64,000 nt of DNA from NCBI RefSeq assembly GCF_918797505.1, contig NC_092801.1, positions 7,192,001-7,256,000 of the forward strand, read 5' to 3'. Numbering within the stretch: position 1 is the first letter of the stretch; every line of letters begins with the position of its first letter. Both the position numbers and the translations under genes were made by a program. The stretch is from Bemisia tabaci (Eukaryota > Arthropoda > Insecta > Hemiptera > Aleyrodidae). Positions 1 through 12,000 of this stretch are shown here, piece after piece. The notes under the pieces are model-generated. The model saw only the letters and a program-made list of their open reading frames with translations. It was not told where the DNA came from and searched no databases.

Positions 1-3000
1 CGAGAGAGATGGAAAATCGCCTTGCACGACGCGATTGTGTGCGAGAGAGACAGAAAATGGCCAGGCGGCTCGCTAAAGTGTGCGAGAGAGACAGAAAATC
101 TCCCAGGTAGGAAGCCTATAAGTGCGAGAGAGACAGCAAATAGCCAGGCGGGACTTGGGTGGTTTTTCCGTCAAAGCAGCATCGCGTTCCCCCGCGACCC
201 TCCGAGAGTGGTTGCACCCTCGGTTGCCCCGTTTCCAGTGCGAGAGAGACAGAAAATCGCCAAGGTAGCAAGCGTATAAGTGCGAGAGAGATGGAAAATC
301 GCCTTGCACGACGCGATTGTGTGCGAGAGAGACAGAAAATAGCCAGGCGGCTCGCTAAAGTGTGCGAGAGAGACAGAAAATCGCCCAGGTAGGAAGCCTA
401 TAAGTGCGAGAGAGACAGCAAATAGCCAGGCGGGACTTGGGTGGTTTTTCCGTCAAAGCAGCATCGCGTTCCCCCGCGACCCTCCGAGAGTGGTTGCACC
501 CTCGGTTGCCCCGTTTCCAGTGCGAGAGAGACAGAAAATCGCCCAGGTAGCAAGCGTATGAGTGCGAGAGAGATAGAAAATCGCCTTGCACGACGCGATT
601 GTGTGCGAGAGAGACAGAAAATAGCCAGGCGGCTCGCTAAAGTGTGCGAGAGAGACAGAAAATCGCCAGGCGGGACTTGGGTGGTTTTTCCGTCAAAGCA
701 GCATCGCGTTCCCCCCCAGCCCTCCGAGAGTGGTTGCATCCTCGGTTGCCCCGTTTCCAGTGCGAGAGAGACAGAAAATCGCCCAGGTAGCAAGCGTATA
801 AGTGCGAGAGAGATAGAAAATCGCCTTGCACGACGCGATTGTGTGCGAGAGAGACAGAAAATAGCCAGGCGGCTCGCTAAAGTGTGCGAGAGAGACAGAA
901 AATCGCCCAGGTAGGAAGCCTATAAGTGCGAGAGAGACAGCAAATAGCCAGGCGGGACTTGGGTGGTTTTTCCGTCAAAGCAGCATCGCGTTCCCCCGCG
1001 ACCCTCCGAGAGTGGTTGCACCCTCGGTTGCCCCGTTTCCAGTGCGAGAGAGACAGAAAATCGCCCAGGTAGCAAGCGTATAAGTGCGAGAGAGATGGAA
1101 AATCGCCTTGCACGACGCGATTGTGTGCGAGAGAGACAGAAAATAGCCAGGCGGCTCGCTAAAGTGTGCGAGAGAGACAGAAAATCGCCCAGGTAGGAAG
1201 CCTATAAGTGCGAGAGAGACAGCAAATAGCCAGGCGGGACTTGGGTGGTTTTTCCGTCAAAGCAGCATCGCGTTCCCCCCCGCCCTCCGAGAGTGGTTGC
1301 ACCCTCGGTTGCCCCGTTTCCAGTGCGAGAGAGACAGAAAATCGCCCAGGTAGCAAGCGTATGAGTGCGAGAGAGATAGAAAATCGCCTTGCACGACGCG
1401 ATTGTGTGCGAGAGAGACAGAAAATAGCCAGGCGGCTCGCTAAAGTGTGCGAGAGAGACAGAAAATTGCCAGGCGGGACTTGGGTGGTTTTTCCGTCAAA
1501 GCAGCATCGCGTTCCCCCCCACCCTCCGAGAGTGGTTGCATCCTCGGTTGCCCCGTTTCCAGTGCGAGAGAGACAGAAAATCGCCCAGGTAGCAAGCGTA
1601 TAAGTGCGAGAGAGATAGAAAATCGCCTTGCACGACGCGATTGTGTGCGAGAGAGACAGAAAATAGCCAGGCGGCTCGCTAAAGTGTGCGAGAGAGACAG
1701 AAAATCGCCCAGGTAGGAAGCCTATAAGTGCGAGAGAGACAGCAAATAGCCAGGCGGGACTTGGGTGGTTTTTCCGTCAAAGCAGCATCGCGTTCCCCCG
1801 CGACCCTCCGAGAGTGGTTGCACCCTCGGTTGCCCCGTTTCCAGTGCGAGAGAGACAGAAAATCGCCCAGGTAGCAAGCGTATAAGTGCGAGAGAGATGA
1901 AAATCGCCTTGCACGACGCGATTGTGTGCGAGAGAGACAGAAAATAGCCAGGCGGCTCGCTAAAGTGTGCGAGAGAGACAGAAAATCGCCCAGGTAGGAA
2001 GCCTATAAGTGCGAGAGAGACAGCAAATAGCCAGGCGGGACTTGGGTGGTTTTTCCGTCAAAGCAGCATCGCGTTCCCCCGCGACCCTCCGAGAGTGGTT
2101 GCACCCTCGGTTGCCCCGTTTCCAGTGCGAGAGAGACAGAAAATCGCCCAGGTAGCAAGCGTATGAGTGCGAGAGAGATAGAAAATCGCCTTGCACGACG
2201 CGATTGTGTGCGAGAGAGACAGAAAATAGCCAGGCGGCTCGCTAAAGTGTGCGAGAGAGACAGAAAATCGCCCAGGTAGGAAGCCTATAAGTGCGAGAGA
2301 GACAGCAAATAGCCAGGCGGGACTTGGGTGGTTTTTCCGTCAAAGCAGCATCGCGTTCCCCCGCGACCCTCCGAGAGTGGTTGCACCCTCGGTTGCCCCG
2401 TTTCCAGTGCGAGAGAGACAGAAAATCGCCCAGGTAGCAAGCGTATAAGTGCGAGAGAGATAGAAAATCGCCTTGCACGACGCGATTGTGTGCGAGAGAG
2501 ACAGAAAATAGCCAGGCGGCTCGCTAAAGTGTGCGAGAGAGACAGAAAATCGCCCAGGTAGGAAGCCTATAAGTGCGAGAGAGACAGCAAATAGCCAGGC
2601 GGGACTTGGGTGGTTTTTCCGTCAAAGCAGCATCGCGTTCCCCCCCGCCCTCCGAGAGTGGTTGCACCCTCGGTTGCCCCGTTTCCAGTGCGAGAGAGAC
2701 AGAAAATCGCCCAGGTAGCAAGCGTATAAGTGCGAGAGAGATAGAAAATCGCCTTGCACGACGCGATTGTGTGCGAGAGAGACAGAAAATAGCCAGGCGG
2801 CTCGCTAAAGTGTGCGAGAGAGACAGAAAATCGCCCAGGTAGGAAGCCTATAAGTGCGAGAGAGACAGCAAATAGCCAGGCGGGACTTGGGTGGTTTTTC
2901 CGTCAAAGCAGCATCGCGTTCCCCCGCGACCCTCCGAGAGTGGTTGCACCCTCGGTTGCCCCGTTTCCAGTGCGAGAGAGACAGAAAATCGCCCAGGTAG

Positions 3001-6000
3001 CAAGCGTATAAGTGCGAGAGAGATGGAAAATCGCCTTGCACGACGCGATTGTGTGCGAGAGAGACAGAAAATAGCCAGGCGGCTCGCTAAAGTGTGCGAG
3101 AGAGACAGAAAATCGCCCAGGTAGGAAGCCTATAAGTGCGAGAGAGACAGCAAATAGCCAGGCGGGACTTGGGTGGTTTTTCCGTCAAAGCAGCATCGCG
3201 TTCCCCCGCGACCCTCCGAGAGTGGTTGCACCCTCGGTTGCCCCGTTTCCAGTGCGAGAGAGACAGAAAATCGCCCAGGTAGCAAGCGTATAAGTGCGAG
3301 AGAGATAGAAAATCGCCTTGCACGACGCGATTGTGTGCGAGAGAGACAGAAAATAGCCAGGCGGCTCGCTAAAGTGTGCGAGAGAGACAGAAAATCGCCC
3401 AGGTAGGAAGCCTATAAGTGCGAGAGAGACAGCAAATAGCCAGGCGGGACTTGGGTGGTTTTTCCGTCAAAGCAGCATCGCGTTCCCCCGCGACCCTCCG
3501 AGAGTGGTTGCACCCTCGGTTGCCCCGTTTCCAGTGCGAGAGAGACAGAAAATCGCCCAGGTAGCAAGCGTATGAGTGCGAGAGAGATAGAAAATCGCCT
3601 TGCACGACGCGATTGTGTGCGAGAGAGACAGAAAATAGCCAGGCGGCTCGCTAAAGTGTGCGAGAGAGACAGAAAATCGCCCAGGTAGGAAGCCTATAAG
3701 TGCGAGAGAGACAGCAAATAGCCAGGCGGGACTTGGGTGGTTTTTCCGTCAAAGCAGCATCGCGTTCCCCCGCGACCCTCCGAGAGTGGTTGCACCCTCG
3801 GTTGCCCCGTTTCCAGTGCGAGAGAGACAGAAAATCGCCCAGGTAGCAAGCGTATAAGTGCGAGAGAGATGGAAAATAGCCAGGCGGGACTTGGGTGGTT
3901 TTTCCGTCAAAGCAGCATGGCGTTCCCCCCCAGCCCTCCGAGAGTGGTTGCATCCTCGGTTGCCCCGTTTCCAGTGCGAGAGAGACAGAAAATCGCCCAG
4001 GTAGCAAGCGTATAAGTGCGAGAGAGATAGAAAATCGCCTTGCACGACGCGATTGTGTGCGAGAGAGACAGAAAATAGCCAGGCGGCTCGCTAAAGTGTG
4101 CGAGAGAGACAGAAAATCGCCCAGGTAGGAAGCCTATAAGTGCGAGAGAGACAGCAAATAGCCAGGCGGGACTTGGGTGGTTTTTCCGTCAAAGCAGCAT
4201 CGCGTTCCCCCTCCGAGAGTGGTTGCACCCTCGGTTGCCCCGTTTCCAGTGCGAGAGAGACAGAAAATCGCCCAGGTAGCAAGCGTATAAGTGCGAGAGA
4301 GATAGAAAATCGCCTTGCACGACGCGATTGTGTGCGAGAGAGACAGAAAATAGCCAGGCGGCTCGCTAAAGTGTGCGAGAGAGACAGAAAATCGCCCAGG
4401 TAGGAAGCCTATAAGTGCGAGAGAGACAGCAAATAGCCAGGCGGGACTTGGGTGGTTTTTCCGTCAAAGCAGCATCGCGTTCCCCCGCGACCCTCCGAGA
4501 GTGGTTGCACCCTCGGTTGCCCCGTTTCCAGTGCGAGAGAGACAGAAAATCGCCCAGGTAGCAAGCGTATGAGTGCGAGAGAGATAGAAAATCGCCTTGC
4601 ACGACGCGATTGTGTGCGAGAGAGACAGAAAATAGCCAGGCGGCTCGCTAAAGTGTGCGAGAGAGACAGAAAATCGCCCAGGTAGGAAGCCTATAAGTGC
4701 GAGAGAGACAGCAAATAGCCAGGCGGGACTTGGGTGGTTTTTCCGTCAAAGCAGCATCGCGTTCCCCCGCGACCCTCCGAGAGTGGTTGCACCCTCGGTT
4801 GCCCCGTTTCCAGTGCGAGAGAGACAGAAAATCGCCCAGGTAGCAAGCGTATAAGTGCGAGAGAGATAGAAAATCGCCTTGCACGACGCGATTGTGTGCG
4901 AGAGAGACAGAAAATAGCCAGGCGGCTCGCTAAAGTGTGCGAGAGAGACAGAAAATCGCCCAGGTAGGAAGCCTATAAGTGCGAGAGAGACAGCAAATAG
5001 CCAGGCGGGACTTGGGTGGTTTTTCCGTCAAAGCAGCATCGCGTTCCCCCGCGACCCTCCGAGAGTGGTTGCACCCTCGGTTGCCCCGTTTCCAGTGCGA
5101 GAGAGACAGAAAATCGCCCAGGTAGCAAGCGTATAAGTGCGAGAGAGATGGAAAATCGCCTTGCACGACGCGATTGTGTGCGAGAGAGACAGAAAATAGC
5201 CAGGCGGCTCGCTAAAGTGTGCGAGAGAGACAGAAAATCGCCAGGTAGGAAGCCTATAAGTGCGAGAGAGACAGCAAATAGCCAGGCGGGACTTGGGTGG
5301 TTTTTCCGTCAAAGCAGCATCGCGTTCCCCCGCGACCCTCCGAGAGTGGTTGCACCCTCGGTTGCCCCGTTTCCAGTGCGAGAGAGACAGAAAATCGCCC
5401 AGGTAGCAAGCGTATAAGTGCGAGAGAGATAGAAAATCGCCTTGCACGACGCGATTGTGTGCGAGAGAGACAGAAAATAGCCAGGCGGCTCGCTAAAGTG
5501 TGCGAGAGAGACAGAAAATCGCCCAGGTAGGAAGCCTATAAGTGCGAGAGAGACAGCAAATAGCCAGGCGGGACTTGGGTGGTTTTTCCGTCAAAGCAGC
5601 ATCGCGTTCCCCCGCGACCCTCCGAGAGTGGTTGCACCCTCGGTTGCCCCGTTTCCAGTGCGAGAGAGACAGAAAATCGCCCAGGTAGCAAGCGTATGAG
5701 TGCGAGAGAGATAGAAAATCGCCTTGCACGACGCGATTGTGTGCGAGAGAGACAGAAAATAGCCAGGCGGCTCGCTAAAGTGTGCGAGAGAGACAGAAAA
5801 TCGCCAGGCGGGACTTGGGTGGTTTTTCCGTCAAAGCAGCATCGCGTTCCCCCGCGACCCTCCGAGAGTGGTTGCACCCTCGGTTGCCCCGTTTCCAGTG
5901 CGAGAGAGACAGAAAATCGCCCAGGTAGCAAGCGTATAAGTGCGAGAGAGATGGAAAATAGCCAGGCGGGACTTGGGTGGTTTTTCCGTCAAAGCAGCAT

Positions 6001-9000
6001 GGCGTTCCCCCCCACCCTCTGAGAGTGGTTGCATCCTCGGTTGCCCCGTTTCCAGTGCGAGAGAGACAGAAAATCGCCCAGGTAGCAAGCGTATAAGTGC
6101 GAGAGAGATAGAAAATCGCCTTGCACGACGCGATTGTGTGCGAGAGAGACAGAAAATAGCCAGGCGGCTCGCTAAAGTGTGCGAGAGAGACAGAAAATCG
6201 CCCAGGTAGGAAGCCTATAAGTGCGAGAGAGACAGCAAATAGCCAGGCGGGACTTGGGTGGTTTTTCCGTCAAAGCAGCATCGCGTTCCCCCGCGACCCT
6301 CCGAGAGTGGTTGCACCCTCGGTTGCCCCGTTTCCAGTGCGAGAGAGACAGAAAATCGCCCAGGTAGCAAGCGTATAAGTGCGAGAGAGATAGAAAATCG
6401 CCTTGCACGACGCGATTGTGTGCGAGAGAGACAGAAAATAGCCAGGCGGCTCGCTAAAGTGTGCGAGAGAGACAGAAAATCGCCCAGGTAGGAAGCCTAT
6501 AAGTGCGAGAGAGACAGCAAATAGCCAGGCGGGACTTGGGTGGTTTTTCCGTCAAAGCAGCATCGCGTTCCCCCGCGACCCTCCGAGAGTGGTTGCACCC
6601 TCGGTTGCCTTGTTTCCAGTGCGAGAGAGACAGAAAATCGCCCAGGTAGCAAGCGTATAAGTGCGAGAGAGATAGAAAATCGCCTTGCACGACGCGATTG
6701 TGTGCGAGAGAGACAGAAAATAGCCAGGCGGCTCGCTAAAGTGTGCGAGAGAGACAGAAAATCGCCCAGGTAGGAAGCCTATAAGTGCGAGAGAGACAGC
6801 AAATAGCCAGGCGGGACTTGGGTGGTTTTTCCGTCAAAGCAGCATCGCGTTCCCCCGCGACCCTCCGAGAGTGGTTGCACCCTCGGTTGCCCCGTTTCCA
6901 GTGCGAGAGAGACAGAAAATCGCCCAGGTAGCAAGCGTATGAGTGCGAGAGAGATAGAAAATCGCCTTGCACGACGCGATTGTGTGCGAGAGAGACAGAA
7001 AATAGCCAGGCGGCTCGCTAAAGTGTGCGAGAGAGACAGAAAATCGCCCAGGTAGGAAGCCTATAAGTGCGAGAGAGACAGCAAATAGCCAGGCGGGACT
7101 TGGGTGGTTTTTCCGTCAAAGCAGCATCGCGTTCCCCCGCGACCCTCCGAGAGTGGTTGCACCCTCGGTTGCCCCGTTTCCAGTGCGAGAGAGACAGAAA
7201 ATCGCCCAGGTAGCAAGCGTATAAGTGCGAGAGAGATAGAAAATCGCCTTGCACGACGCGATTGTGTGCGAGAGAGACAGAAAATAGCCAGGCGGCTCGC
7301 TAAAGTGTGCGAGAGAGACAGAAAATCGCCCAGGTAGGAAGCCTATAAGTGCGAGAGAGACAGCAAATAGCCAGGCGGGACTTGGGTGGTTTTTCCGTCA
7401 AAGCAGCATCGCGTTCCCCCGCGACCCTCCGAGAGTGGTTGCACCCTCGGTTGCCCCGTTTCCAGTGCGAGAGAGACAGAAAATCGCCCAGGTAGCAAGC
7501 GTATAAGTGCGAGAGAGATGGAAAATAGCCAGGCGGGACTTGGGTGGTTTTTCCGTCAAAGCAGCATGCGTTCCCCCCCACCCTCTGAGAGTGGTTGCAT
7601 CCTCGGTTGCCCCGTTTCCAGTGCGAGAGAGACAGAAAATCGCCCAGGTAGCAAGCGTATAAGTGCGAGAGAGATAGAAAATCGCCTTGCACGACGCGAT
7701 TGTGTGCGAGAGAGACAGAAAATAGCCAGGCGGCTCGCTAAAGTGTGCGAGAGAGACAGAAAATCGCCCAGGTAGGAAGCCTATAAGTGCGAGAGAGACA
7801 GCAAATAGCCAGGCGGGACTTGGGTGGTTTTTCCGTCAAAGCAGCATCGCGTTCCCCCTCCGAGAGTGGTTGCACCCTCGGTTGCCCCGTTTCCAGTGCG
7901 AGAGAGACAGAAAATCGCCCAGGTAGCAAGCGTATAAGTGCGAGAGAGATAGAAAATCGCCTTGCACGACGCGATTGTGTGCGAGAGAGACAGAAAATAG
8001 CCAGGCGGCTCGCTAAAGTGTGCGAGAGAGACAGAAAATCGCCCAGGTAGGAAGCCTATAAGTGCGAGAGAGACAGCAAATAGCCAGGCGGGACTTGGGT
8101 GGTTTTTCCGTCAAAGCAGCATCGCGTTCCCCCGCGACCCTCCGAGAGTGGTTGCACCCTCGGTTGCCCCGTTTCCAGTGCGAGAGAGACAGAAAATCGC
8201 CCAGGTAGCAAGCGTATAAGTGCGAGAGAGATGAAAATCGCCTTGCACGACGCGATTGTGTGCGAGAGAGACAGAAAATAGCCAGGCGGCTCGCTAAAGT
8301 GTGCGAGAGAGACAGAAAATCGCCCAGGTAGGAAGCCTATAAGTGCGAGAGAGACAGCAAATAGCCAGGCGGGACTTGGGTGGTTTTTCCGTCAAAGCAG
8401 CATCGCGTTCCCCCGCGACCCTCCGAGAGTGGTTGCACCCTCGGTTGCCCCGTTTCCAGTGCGAGAGAGACAGAAAATCGCCCAGGTAGCAAGCGTATAA
8501 GTGCGAGAGAGATGGAAAATCGCCTTGCACGACGCGATTGTGTGCGAGAGAGACAGAAAATAGCCAGGCGGCTCGCTAAAGTGTGCGAGAGAGACAGAAA
8601 ATCGCCCAGGTAGGAAGCCTATAAGTGCGAGAGAGACAGCAAATAGCCAGGCGGGACTTGGGTGGTTTTTCCGTCAAAGCAGCATCGCGTTCCCCCGCGA
8701 CCCTCCGAGAGTGGTTGCACCCTCGGTTGCCCCGTTTCCAGTGCGAGAGAGACAGAAAATCGCCCAGGTAGCAAGCGTATAAGTGCGAGAGAGATAGAAA
8801 ATCGCCTTGCACGACGCGATTGTGTGCGAGAGAGACAGAAAATAGCCAGGCGGCTCGCTAAAGTGTGCGAGAGAGACAGAAAATCGCCCAGGTAGGAAGC
8901 CTATAAGTGCGAGAGAGACAGCAAATAGCCAGGCGGGACTTGGGTGGTTTTTCCGTCAAAGCAGCATCGCGTTCCCCCGCGACCCTCCGAGAGTGGTTGC

Positions 9001-12000
9001 ACCCTCGGTTGCCCCGTTTCCAGTGCGAGAGAGACAGAAAATCGCCCAGGTAGCAAGCGTATAAGTGCGAGAGAGATAGAAAATCGCCTTGCACGACGCG
9101 ATTGTGTGCGAGAGAGACAGAAAATAGCCAGGCGGCTCGCTAAAGTGTGCGAGAGAGACAGAAAATCGCCCAGGTAGGAAGCCTATAAGTGCGAGAGAGA
9201 CAGCAAATAGCCAGGCGGGACTTGGGTGGTTTTTCCGTCAAAGCAGCATCGCGTTCCCCCGCGACCCTCCGAGAGTGGTTGCACCCTCGGTTGCCCCGTT
9301 TCCAGTGCGAGAGAGACAGAAAATCGCCCAGGTAGCAAGCGTATAAGTGCGAGAGAGATAGAAAATCGCCTTGCACGACGCGATTGTGTGCGAGAGAGAC
9401 AGAAAATAGCCAGGCGGCTCGCTAAAGTGTGCGAGAGAGACAGAAAATCGCCCAGGTAGGAAGCCTATAAGTGCGAGAGAGACAGCAAATAGCCAGGCGG
9501 GACTTGGGTGGTTTTTCCGTCAAAGCAGCATCGCGTTCCCCCGCGACCCTCCGAGAGTGGTTGCACCCTCGGTTGCCCCGTTTCCAGTGCGAGAGAGACA
9601 GAAAATCGCCCAGGTAGCAAGCGTATAAGTGCGAGAGAGATAGAAAATCGCCTTGCACGACGCGATTGTGTGCGAGAGAGACAGAAAATAGCCAGGCGGC
9701 TCGCTAAAGTGTGCGAGAGAGACAGAAAATCGCCCAGGTAGGAAGCCTATAAGTGCGAGAGAGACAGCAAATAGCCAGGCGGGACTTGGGTGGTTTTTCC
9801 GTCAAAGCAGCATCGCGTTCCCCCGCGACCCTCCGAGAGTGGTTGCACCCTCGGTTGCCCCGTTTCCAGTGCGAGAGAGACAGAAAATCGCCCAGGTAGC
9901 AAGCGTATGAGTGCGAGAGAGATAGAAAATCGCCTTGCACGACGCGATTGTGTGCGAGAGAGACAGAAAATAGCCAGGCGGCTCGCTAAAGTGTGCGAGA
10001 GAGACAGAAAATCGCCCAGGTAGGAAGCCTATAAGTGCGAGAGAGACAGCAAATAGCCAGGCGGGACTTGGGTGGTTTTTCCGTCAAAGCAGCATCGCGT
10101 TCCCCCGCGACCCTCCGAGAGTGGTTGCACCCTCGGTTGCCCCGTTTCCAGTGCGAGAGAGACAGAAAATCGCCCAGGTAGCAAGCGTATAAGTGCGAGA
10201 GAGATAGAAAATCGCCTTGCACGACGCGATTGTGTGCGAGAGAGACAGAAAATAGCCAGGCGGCTCGCTAAAGTGTGCGAGAGAGACAGAAAATCGCCCA
10301 GGTAGGAAGCCTATAAGTGCGAGAGAGACAGCAAATAGCCAGGCGGGACTTGGGTGGTTTTTCCGTCAAAGCAGCATCGCGTTCCCCCGCGACCCTCCGA
10401 GAGTGGTTGCACCCTCGGTTGCCCCGTTTCCAGTGCGAGAGAGACAGAAAATCGCCCAGGTAGCAAGCGTATGAGTGCGAGAGAGATAGAAAATCGCCTT
10501 GCACGACGCGATTGTGTGCGAGAGAGACAGAAAATAGCCAGGCGGCTCGCTAAAGTGTGCGAGAGAGACAGAAAATCGCCCAGGTAGGAAGCCTATAAGT
10601 GCGAGAGAGACAGCAAATAGCCAGGCGGGACTTGGGTGGTTTTTCCGTCAAAGCAGCATCGCGTTCCCCCGCGACCCTCCGAGAGTGGTTGCACCCTCGG
10701 TTGCCCCGTTTCCAGTGCGAGAGAGACAGAAAATCGCCCAGGTAGCAAGCGTATAAGTGCGAGAGAGATGGAAAATAGCCAGGCGGGACTTCGGTGGTTT
10801 TTCCGTCAAAGCAGCATGGCGTTCCCCCGCGGCCCTCTGAGAGTGGTTGCACCCTCGGTTGCCCCGTTTCCAGTGCGAGAGAGACAGAAAATCGCCCAGG
10901 TAGCAAGCGTATAAGTGCGAGAGAGATAGAAAATCGCCTTGCACGACGCGATTGTGTGCGAGAGAGACAGAAAATAGCCAGGCGGCTCGCTAAAGTGTGC
11001 GAGAGAGACAGAAAATCGCCCAGGTAGGAAGCCTATAAGTGCGAGAGAGACAGCAAATAGCCAGGCGGGACTTGGGTGGTTTTTCCGTCAAAGCAGCATC
11101 GCGTTCCCCCGCGACCCTCCGAGAGTGGTTGCACCCTCGGTTGCCCCGTTTCCAGTGCGAGAGAGACAGAAAATCGCCCAGGTAGCAAGCGTATAAGTGC
11201 GAGAGAGATGGAAAATCGCCTTGCACGACGCGATTGTGTGCGAGAGAGACAGAAAATAGCCAGGCGGCTCGCTAAAGTGTGCGAGAGAGACAGAAAATCG
11301 CCCAGGTAGGAAGCCTATAAGTGCGAGAGAGACAGCAAATAGCCAGGCGGGACTTGGGTGGTTTTTCCGTCAAAGCAGCATCGCGTTCCCCCGCGACCCT
11401 CCGAGAGTGGTTGCACCCTCGGTTGCCCCGTTTCCAGTGCGAGAGAGACAGAAAATCGCCCAGGTAGCAAGCGTATGAGTGCGAGAGAGATAGAAAATCG
11501 CCTTGCACGACGCGATTGTGTGCGAGAGAGACAGAAAATAGCCAGGCGGCTCGCTAAAGTGTGCGAGAGAGACAGAAAATCGCCCAGGTAGGAAGCCTAT
11601 AAGTGCGAGAGAGACAGCAAATAGCCAGGCGGGACTTGGGTGGTTTTTCCGTCAAAGCAGCATCGCGTTCCCCCGCGACCCTCCGAGAGTGGTTGCACCC
11701 TCGGTTGCCCCGTTTCCAGTGCGAGAGAGACAGAAAATCGCCCAGGTAGCAAGCGTATAAGTGCGAGAGAGATGGAAAATAGCCAGGCGGGACTTCGGTG
11801 GTTTTTCCGTCAAAGCAGCATGGCGTTCCCCCGCGGCCCTCTGAGAGTGGTTGCACCCTCGGTTGCCCCGTTTCCAGTGCGAGAGAGACAGAAAATCGCC
11901 CAGGTAGCAAGCGTATGAGTGCGAGAGAGATAGAAAATCGCCTTGCACGACGCGATTGTGTGCGAGAGAGACAGAAAATAGCCAGGCGGCTCGCTAAAGT

